Part shown: positions 57,890 to 64,000 of the stretch, one piece after another
Layout: each line of letters starts with the position of its first letter
How positions within the stretch are numbered: position 1 is the stretch's first letter
Program-made: the position numbers and the translations under genes
NCBI GenBank assembly: GCA_040768125.1
Contig: JAXGNG010000003.1
Coordinates: 62,001 to 126,000 of the forward strand
Source: RBG-16-49-21 sp040768125
GTDB lineage: Bacteria > Spirochaetota > UBA4802 > UBA5550
Length of the DNA stretch: 64,000 nucleotides
Reading direction: 5' to 3'
The notes under the pieces: generated by a model
Told to the model about the DNA's origin: nothing
Databases searched by the model: none
Seen by the model: only the letters and a program-made list of their open reading frames with translations

Positions 57890-60800
57890 ATGGATATCAC
57901 CGGGAAGACAATCGGCGGTTCGTACCGTATCGCCGGGCAGATCGGCGCGGACCGGTTCAGCGTCCGCTACCGGGCGTTTCCCAACGGCGGAGGAGAGGCC
58001 GTCGATGTCACGGTGTTCAGGGCGGATGCCGTTTCGACGCGCGTCGAGGACGCGATCCGCTTCCGTTCCGAGATGTCCCTTGTCCGGGGGTTCGACCATC
58101 CCGCCATCCTGCGAGTGATCGATTTCGGCGAACAGTTCGGAATGCCGTATGTGATCACCGCGAGCCGCGGGGACCGGGGGCTCGCGGAAATTCTGCGAAG
58201 GGGGCCCCTGGCGGCTGAGGACGTCGCGCGATATGCCCTCGACCTGTGCCGGGCGCTTGAATACGCCCACGAGCGGGGGGTGGTCCATAAAAGCATACGT
58301 CCCGGCACTGTCTTTCTCCTCGATCCGGGTGAATCGAAGGGGGTGAATGCCGCCGGGGGAAAGGAACCCGGCGGTGCGGCGCTGCTTGACGGATTCGGCC
58401 TGTCGCACCTGATCGAGCTTGCCGGCCACTTCGGACCCGAGGAGCGCGCGGAACTCTTCGGCTACCTTGCGCCGGAGCAGACCGGGCTGTTCCGCCGCCG
58501 GGTGGATGAGCGCACCGACCTGTATCTTCTCGGCGTGCTGCTGTACCAGATGACGACCGGCCGCATGCCCATAACCGGCGACAGCGTGACGTCAATGGTT
58601 CATCGTCACCTGACGGTGGTCCCCGATCCCCCGTCGCGTCTCGTCAACCGCCAGCCCGTCATGCTTGACCGCATCATCATGCGCCTTCTTGAAAAAGAGC
58701 CCGATCGGCGCTACCAGGGAACGAAAGGCCTCAGGGCAGATCTTGAGCGGGTGTTCCGCGGGGATGCGGATTTTATACCCGGACTCGAGGATCATACGCT
58801 CAGGGTCGAGCTCTTCGGGCCGATGATCGGCAGGGAACGGGAAATCGACCGGCTGAAAAAACTTTTCGCTATCACCCGCGGCGGAAGATGCACCCTCTGC
58901 GTCGTTACCGGCCACATCGGATCGGGGAAAACCCGTCTTCTTGACGAGTTCAAGTATCATGTCTATGAAACCGGCGGCGCCGTCATCGAGGGCCGATGTG
59001 TTTCCCAGGAATCGGCGAAGCCGTACGGACCCCTCGCTGAGGCCCTGGGCGGCTACGTGCGCCGTTTCGCCGCCTATCCGGAGGAGAAGGCCGCGTCGAT
59101 GCGCGATCGGGCGGTACGGGTATTCTCTGGCGTGGGAGGGCTTTTAACAAAACTGAGTCCCGCGATTGCGGCGATAATTGGCGAGCCGGGTCCGGTCGAG
59201 GCAATCAGGATCAATCATGAAACGGCCCGCTTCAACGTTATCGCGGCGCGGCTCCTGGGGTTCCTGGGTGACTCTGAACGGGGGCTGGTGGTCGTCATTG
59301 AAGAGGCGCACTGGTCGGATGACGAGACCCTGGCGATCCTCGCCGAGGCCGCGTCGACGCTGGGCGATCACCCGCTCATGATCGTGCTGACCGCCGGGAT
59401 CGGATCGGAGCATGCGAACGGCATCGGAAGAATGCTGGAAAGCGGACCGGGCGACGGGACGACGCGGGAGCATATTTCACTCTCCGCCTTTGACGAGGGA
59501 ACGCACGCCCTGTTCATTTCAAGGCTCCTGCGCGATGATGGTGACGACGTTCAAACACTGGCGCGGCACGTCTATTCCCTGAGCCGCGGAATACCGCTGA
59601 TTGCCATCGGGCTTGTCGAACGCTGCATCGCGGCGGGGGCGGTGCGCTATGACGGCGGCCGCTGGATCGTGGACCGGGACCGCCTGGCCTCGATCGAGGA
59701 TGCCACTGCGGACGAGACGGTGCTGCAGGGAAGGCTTGGGGATCTCGATGAGGCGTCGCGCTCCATTCTTTCCGTGGCAGCGGTCATGGGCCGGTCCTTC
59801 AGCCCCGACCTGGTGGCGGCGGTGTGCGGCATCGACATCGGCCGGGTCCTTGAAGCGGTCGATCATGCCGTGGAGCGGTATATCGTTGAAACGGATCGGC
59901 AGTCCCGGGGCTCCTACTCGTTCATGCACGATCGCATCAGGGACGTCCTGTCCGACACGCTCGGGGCGGAGCGTAAGCGGGAGCTTCACCGTATGACCGC
60001 GGAGGCCCTCGTCCGCATGCGCGCCCATGATACTGACGAGGGCCTCTTCGATATCGCGCACCATGCCATCGAAGCGGCCGAAAAGGAGATGGTCAGCCGA
60101 TGGGCCCGCGAAGCCGGGAAGCGCGCGCGGGAGCGCTACGCCCTCGAGAGCGCAGTCCGGTACCTTCAGGAGGTGATCCGCAGTATCGACCGCCCCGTCG
60201 GGGAATCGCATCGGGAGCTATTCGTGAAATGCAACGTTGAGGTCGGCGAGCTGCAGATCATCACCGGCCGCATCGACGCGGGAATCGAAACACTGCAGGC
60301 GGTCCTGCCGATGATAACCGATACCGCTGACCGGGCGGCCGTATACCGGCACCTCGGCGATGCCTGCTATCGACACGGCGACTGGTTCGGATGCGAAGAG
60401 AATTCGGCCCGTGGCCTGGCATTGCTCGGGGAGGTTCTTCCGCGGTCCAGGGGCGCCGTTGCCGCTGGAATCGTGCGCGGGCTCTTCGGGCACGCGGCGC
60501 ATGCCGCGTTACCCTTCGTCCTGGCGCGCCGGGTCGCGCGAACCGATGCCCGTCGGTATCGCGATATTCTCCGCTTCTATGAACCCCTCGCCATGACCTA
60601 CGCCCTCAATGACAAGATCAAGCTCGTGCGACTGGTCCTGCGCGTGCTGAATATCGCCGAACGCCGCGTGGGACCGTCGGCGGAACTGGCGCTGGCCTAC
60701 TACGGCTACGCGTCCATGTGCATGGCCATCCCCCTTTTCGGCCGATCGCTCCGGTACCACAAGCGGGGACTCGCGCTTAACGAATCACTCGGGCATGAGG

Positions 60801-62596
60801 GCGGCGTCGCGAAAAACTGCGAATTGCTGGGATACTTCCACGAATGGACGGGCGATTATACCGCCGCCGCGCTCTATTTCGGGAGGGCCCTGGATATCTA
60901 TCGACGGCTGGGCGACGCCAAGGAATACGCCATGGTGCTCAACGGCCTTGTGCACTGCCGCTATTACTCCGGCGACTACCGGGGCGCCATCGAGATGAAC
61001 CGGCGCTACCGGGGCAGCGCCGAGGAGGCCGACGACGCCTACGCGGTCACGGCCGCGGACATCTATTACTCCCAGGTCTACCGCGAACAGGGCGATCTCG
61101 TCGCGGCGGATCGCAATGCCGAAGCCGCGCGGGAGCTGAGCCGGGCGAGAAACATTCCCTTCAACTATTGCTCATCTCTCATCGAGCTCGGGATGAACGC
61201 CCTGGAGCGCGGAGAGCCGGAAGAGGCCATCGGGTATCTTGCCGAGGCGCGCGCGCTCAATGAACGGGGGAATTTCCTGAAGCAGTACGTCATCCTGTTG
61301 TACCCGGCCCTCGCGCAGGCCCGCCTCGACGAGTACCTGCAGCGGGAACACGAGCTTTCGGCGGATGAGCGCGCGCGTTGCCTGAAACACGCGCGGCACC
61401 TCGCCCGGTTCGCCGTGCGTAAAACGCGACGGTGGGTGACCCATCATGGCGGATCACTGCGCGTGCTGGCGCGGTGCCATGCGGTTATGGGCAATCGGTC
61501 GAGAGCCGTGTCGTACTTTGAACAGTGCATTGCCGCCTGCCGCCGAACCGGCCGGCCTTTCGAGATGGCGCGGGGGCTCTATGACTATGGCATATCGCTC
61601 GCCCAGGCCGGCGAGGACCGCGCGTCCCGGGAGCGTCTCGAAGAGGCGTACCGCATTTTTACCGATATCGGCGCGGTGCTTCATGCCGCGCGCACTGCCC
61701 TCATGCTGGGCATAAGGGAGGACGAGGGACGCGTGTCCGCGCTCAAGGAAGTGATGGGTCGTGAACGCGCCCAGGTGGCGGCCAGGATAGGTCGTGAAAT
61801 CGCGGCATGCGCCACCGAGGAAACGCTCCTTGATCTCATAACGTCACGTTCCATCGAGATGACGGGAGCACAGGGCTGCTCCCTTTACCTCGGTGATCCG
61901 GGCGATGAGGCCTGTTCCCCCCATTTCGAGCGGGGGGCGCTGTCGGCCGGTTCAACGCGCTTTCGGATGACGGCGGCTTCGGCGTATTCCGGTGACTGCC
62001 CCCGGTGGGACAATGGCCCGGAGGGGGCCCCTGGAACGGCTGACGCGGTGAAAAGGGGCGATTCCATCACCGGTCCCGTTCTCTGCGTTCCCATGCGGGA
62101 CGCCGGCGGGGTGGTGGGCGCCTGTTGCGTGGAAGGAGGTCCCGGCAGTCTTCCTTTTACTGCCGAGGATGCCGATTTTCTGATAGATATACTTGGAGTC
62201 GCGGCCATTCGCCTTCGGGCCGGATTCGGGGCGGTGGCGCGAAAGAGGGACCGGAAGGACGGGGCGGTCACTCCCGGAACCGAAGAGAAGCTGCAATCCG
62301 TCATTAGCTATATCGCCGGAAATTACCATGACGATCTTTCGCGGGAGGGACTTGCCGCAATGGCCGGCATGAGCCCCAACCATCTCGGCAAGTACTTCGC
62401 CATCTACACGGGTAAAAGGGTCGGGGACTATATCAACGAATTGCGGATACAGGACGCGGCGAAAAGGCTCATCGAGACGAATGAAAATATTATCGATATC
62501 GCCTATTCCGTTGGCTTTGAAAGCCTCAGAACGTTTAACCGCGCCTTCCTTAAAGTGTTTAACACTACTCCCACGGAATTTCGGGTAAAAAAGTAA
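57890..62596 (+). CDS. Pseudokinase-STAND ATPase-TPR-GAF-AraC regulator
   Basis: 1568 residues from ATG 57890. Domains: protein-kinase fold (about 1-275), AAA/STAND ATPase (about 300-560; Walker A GHIGSGKT near residue 341, Walker B VVIEEAHWSDDE), helical/TPR region (about 740-1270), GAF domain (about 1290-1440) and AraC helix-turn-helix (about 1465-1568, with IDIAYSVGFESLRTFNRAFLK). The kinase part lacks the VAIK lysine (VDVTVFR), the HRD aspartate (HKSIRP for HRDLKP) and has DGFG in place of DFG, so it is a predicted pseudokinase. It is probably a ligand-responsive transcription activator. It follows ppc by 223 bp in the same direction. Confidence 0.88.
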   Translation: MDITGKTIGGSYRIAGQIGADRFSVRYRAFPNGGGEAVDVTVFRADAVSTRVEDAIRFRSEMSLVRGFDHPAILRVIDFGEQFGMPYVITASRGDRGLAEILRRGPLAAEDVARYALDLCRALEYAHERGVVHKSIRPGTVFLLDPGESKGVNAAGGKEPGGAALLDGFGLSHLIELAGHFGPEERAELFGYLAPEQTGLFRRRVDERTDLYLLGVLLYQMTTGRMPITGDSVTSMVHRHLTVVPDPPSRLVNRQPVMLDRIIMRLLEKEPDRRYQGTKGLRADLERVFRGDADFIPGLEDHTLRVELFGPMIGREREIDRLKKLFAITRGGRCTLCVVTGHIGSGKTRLLDEFKYHVYETGGAVIEGRCVSQESAKPYGPLAEALGGYVRRFAAYPEEKAASMRDRAVRVFSGVGGLLTKLSPAIAAIIGEPGPVEAIRINHETARFNVIAARLLGFLGDSERGLVVVIEEAHWSDDETLAILAEAASTLGDHPLMIVLTAGIGSEHANGIGRMLESGPGDGTTREHISLSAFDEGTHALFISRLLRDDGDDVQTLARHVYSLSRGIPLIAIGLVERCIAAGAVRYDGGRWIVDRDRLASIEDATADETVLQGRLGDLDEASRSILSVAAVMGRSFSPDLVAAVCGIDIGRVLEAVDHAVERYIVETDRQSRGSYSFMHDRIRDVLSDTLGAERKRELHRMTAEALVRMRAHDTDEGLFDIAHHAIEAAEKEMVSRWAREAGKRARERYALESAVRYLQEVIRSIDRPVGESHRELFVKCNVEVGELQIITGRIDAGIETLQAVLPMITDTADRAAVYRHLGDACYRHGDWFGCEENSARGLALLGEVLPRSRGAVAAGIVRGLFGHAAHAALPFVLARRVARTDARRYRDILRFYEPLAMTYALNDKIKLVRLVLRVLNIAERRVGPSAELALAYYGYASMCMAIPLFGRSLRYHKRGLALNESLGHEGGVAKNCELLGYFHEWTGDYTAAALYFGRALDIYRRLGDAKEYAMVLNGLVHCRYYSGDYRGAIEMNRRYRGSAEEADDAYAVTAADIYYSQVYREQGDLVAADRNAEAARELSRARNIPFNYCSSLIELGMNALERGEPEEAIGYLAEARALNERGNFLKQYVILLYPALAQARLDEYLQREHELSADERARCLKHARHLARFAVRKTRRWVTHHGGSLRVLARCHAVMGNRSRAVSYFEQCIAACRRTGRPFEMARGLYDYGISLAQAGEDRASRERLEEAYRIFTDIGAVLHAARTALMLGIREDEGRVSALKEVMGRERAQVAARIGREIAACATEETLLDLITSRSIEMTGAQGCSLYLGDPGDEACSPHFERGALSAGSTRFRMTAASAYSGDCPRWDNGPEGAPGTADAVKRGDSITGPVLCVPMRDAGGVVGACCVEGGPGSLPFTAEDADFLIDILGVAAIRLRAGFGAVARKRDRKDGAVTPGTEEKLQSVISYIAGNYHDDLSREGLAAMAGMSPNHLGKYFAIYTGKRVGDYINELRIQDAAKRLIETNENIIDIAYSVGFESLRTFNRAFLKVFNTTPTEFRVKK

Positions 62597-62637
62597 TTCA
62601 GTCAGGCCTCCCCAAATAGTGTTCAAATTATAAAAAA

Positions 62638-62655
62638 TGTCCACTTATATGGACA
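62638..62655. repeat. 6-bp hairpin in the leader of the lipase gene
   Basis: TGTCCA (62638-62643) and TGGACA (62650-62655) are perfect arms around a 6-base loop, in a strongly AT-rich stretch after the AraC gene. Confidence 0.4.
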
Positions 62656-62712
62656 AAATCAATTTAATTACTATTTGGCCAGACGATGACAATAAGCAAT
62701 GCTATATTCAAA

Positions 62713-62742
62713 CCATAAAAACCGTCCGGATGGTTTTTATGG
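62713..62742. repeat. Perfect 11-bp hairpin upstream of the lipase gene
   Basis: CCATAAAAACC (62713-62723) and GGTTTTTATGG (62732-62742) are exact inverted arms with an 8-base loop, 39 bp before the lipase start codon. It could be a terminator of the upstream gene or a binding site. Confidence 0.6.
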
Positions 62743-62781
62743 AGCATGTAATAATAATGGGCCTGATTAAGGAGGTTGGTA

Positions 62782-63612
62782 ATGAAAAAGGTTCTCATCC
62801 TTGCAATGGCTTTCTGCATGATGGCGTCTATTGCCGCGTCGGCCAAGACCTATGATCTTGTGCTGCTGCACGGCCTGACGAACAAACACCAGTGGAGCGA
62901 CGCGTTTCTCGATAAAGTCGCTTCCATATGGGGTTCGGGGAACGTGTATGTCATCTACACCAACGATTCAACAAGGTACTGGACGCGGACCATCAACGGC
63001 AGGGTCATCCGTTTCTGCGGAGAAAATGACTACACCGCCGGCGACGACACGATCTACGACCAGGCGACCAAGATGAGGGCGAAAATTACCAAGCTCCAGT
63101 CCTCCTACGGGCTCAGCTCGAAATTCAACATAATCGCCCACAGCATGGGCGGCCTTGTCAGCCGCTGCTACATCAAGCGCTACCCCTACACCGTGGCCGG
63201 CCTGGTGACCCTGGGGACCCCGCATAAAGGATCCCCCCTGGCGAATGTCGCGGCCTGGCTGTCCTTCTTCATAGGCGCGGAAGCGGCCGCGAACCAGCTC
63301 AAGCCGAGCTACGTGAAAAATACCTTCAACCCGGCCTATCCCGTGGTGGGCGCGCCCCTCTACAGCGGCGGCAAGATCTACACCATCGGCGGGGACGGTG
63401 ACGGCTGGGACTGCTGGGGATGGGGCGGCGAGCTCCAGCTCGGCTGGGACACCCTGATGACGATCTACTGGACCGACAGCGACGGGGCCGTCGCCCGCGG
63501 GGACGAGCAGATCAGCGGCGCGACCCACGTGGCCACCTTCTGGAGCTACGACCACATGGAGCTGGTCACCAAGTCCGACGTGGCCTCCAAGGCCGCCGCA
63601 TACCTCAGGTAA
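62782..63612 (+). CDS. Secreted lipase/esterase (alpha/beta hydrolase)
   Basis: 276 residues from ATG 62782 with AAGGAGG at ideal spacing. A signal peptide (MKKVLILAMAFCMMASIAASA) is followed by an alpha/beta-hydrolase: LVLLHGLT near the N-terminus, nucleophile Ser in IIAHSMGGLVSR, TLGTPHKGSP, and candidate Asp (TDSDGAV) and His (YDHMEL) of the triad. Similar to PGAP1/lipase class proteins. Exported; substrate unknown. A terminator follows. Confidence 0.9.
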   Translation: MKKVLILAMAFCMMASIAASAKTYDLVLLHGLTNKHQWSDAFLDKVASIWGSGNVYVIYTNDSTRYWTRTINGRVIRFCGENDYTAGDDTIYDQATKMRAKITKLQSSYGLSSKFNIIAHSMGGLVSRCYIKRYPYTVAGLVTLGTPHKGSPLANVAAWLSFFIGAEAAANQLKPSYVKNTFNPAYPVVGAPLYSGGKIYTIGGDGDGWDCWGWGGELQLGWDTLMTIYWTDSDGAVARGDEQISGATHVATFWSYDHMELVTKSDVASKAAAYLR

Positions 63613-63645
63613 CCGGAAGAATTTCTTATTCAGATCCAGAGATGA

Positions 63646-63671
63646 ACAACCCCCTGGCAACAGGGGGTTGT
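63646..63671 (+). terminator. Terminator of the lipase gene
   Basis: An 11-bp perfect stem (63646-63656 with 63661-63671, core CAACCCCCTG/CAGGGGGTTG) closed by a GCAA tetraloop, followed by CATTAAGG. The stem and tetraloop are very stable; the U tract is short. Confidence 0.7.
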
Positions 63672-63873
63672 CATTAAGGTGATTTCTTTCACCTGCTCGA
63701 CAGGATAAACGCGGAACGGTGTAGGCCCGACCTGTAATCGCACGCACCCTCACCGCCGGTTTTTATCTTGAAATAATCGATCCGATACCCAATAGTAGCC
63801 CGGATATGGTCGTTCCATGTCCCGTCGGCCGTTGCCGTATAGGGCGGAAATCCCCGGATAGCCTGGAGGCCCC

Positions 63874-64000
63874 ATGAAAAAAACAGTGAAAATCGCCGCC
63901 GTCATACTTCTCCTCGTCGCCCTTCTGGCCGGCGTATTCCATAAAAAGATACGCCAGGTGTACGGCGCCATGACGCTTTTCGACGCCGGCGTAATCGACG
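63874..64000 (+). CDS. N-terminus of an exported protein (3' truncated by window end)
   Basis: ATG 63874 with CTGGAGG seven bases upstream. The visible 42 residues begin MKKTVKIAAVILLLVALLAGVF, a signal peptide or membrane anchor, and continue HKKIRQVYGAMTLFDAGVID. The frame runs to the window end without a stop. The beginning reminds me of spirochaete serine hydrolases, but this is weak. Confidence 0.6.
   Translation, partial: MKKTVKIAAVILLLVALLAGVFHKKIRQVYGAMTLFDAGVID

Noticed and set aside
1..64000. CRISPR arrays, prophage or integron structures
   Set aside because: No regularly spaced repeats, integrase, phage structural genes or att-like repeats around the tRNAs were seen. The IS30 copy is the only mobile element.

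Overview
The window is GC-rich bacterial chromosome whose gene content points to a spirochaete (phylum Spirochaetota). The main evidence is a long flagellar export and motor operon in spirochaete-like order (flbD, STAS, fliL, fliY, fliO, fliP, fliQ, fliR, flhB, flhA, flhF, flhG, a small membrane protein, fliA, a FapA-type DUF342 protein). Supporting signs are several STAS proteins, a DUF1577/PilZ-like protein of a kind I associate with Leptospira, and a 30-residue bL38/COX24-type ribosomal protein. The species cannot be named from the sequence. tRNA genes lack an encoded CCA, and GTG and TTG starts are common.

Layout. 1-4921: signalling block with a HAMP histidine kinase fused to a receiver and a PP2C/SpoIIE phosphatase, two STAS proteins and a protein made only of PAS domains. 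4930-6026: intact IS30-family element with a TCA target duplication, inserted at the foot of a terminator-like hairpin. 6122-10870: housekeeping genes and tRNAs (tRNA-Leu, ndk, adk, two tRNA-Ser, dnaX, ybaB, recR). 10867-17492: PilZ protein, der, a lysine-rich small protein, a DUF1577/PilZ-like protein, tsaB and tsaE, a TetR regulator and a DUF115 protein. 17489-34517: flagellar and chemotaxis supercluster ending in cheR and cheD. 34526-38762: yicC, remA, gmk, rpoZ, miaA, hfq, an SPFH protein and the bL38-like gene. 38828-43701: unknown membrane protein, cheW, a metal-site-less Fe-ADH-fold protein, flgM with a sigma-28 promoter, rsmI and a membrane protein. 43851-49896: 7TM chemoreceptor, a DUF362/polyferredoxin pair and tgt. 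50021-54806: STAS, LysM lipoprotein, sigma-70-family factor, propeller-like protein and a glycosyltransferase. 55111-64000: divergent PEP carboxylase, a 1568-residue pseudokinase-ATPase-TPR-GAF-AraC regulator, a secreted lipase and the start of another exported protein.

How the genes fit together. The central theme is motility and its control: export apparatus, the GTPase/ATPase pair FlhF-FlhG, sigma-28 with its anti-sigma factor FlgM behind a sigma-28 promoter, and the Che adaptor/adaptation proteins. A second theme is partner-switching signalling, with four STAS proteins and one PP2C phosphatase but no recognisable anti-sigma kinase in the window. The most unusual items are the pseudokinase-AraC chimera, the Fe-ADH paralogue lacking its metal ligands, the kinase-receiver-phosphatase fusion, the flagellar operon lacking motA, motB and fliM where they are normally found, and a divergent promoter that shares one palindromic -35 element. 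All promoters, operators and terminators here are read by eye and are predictions.
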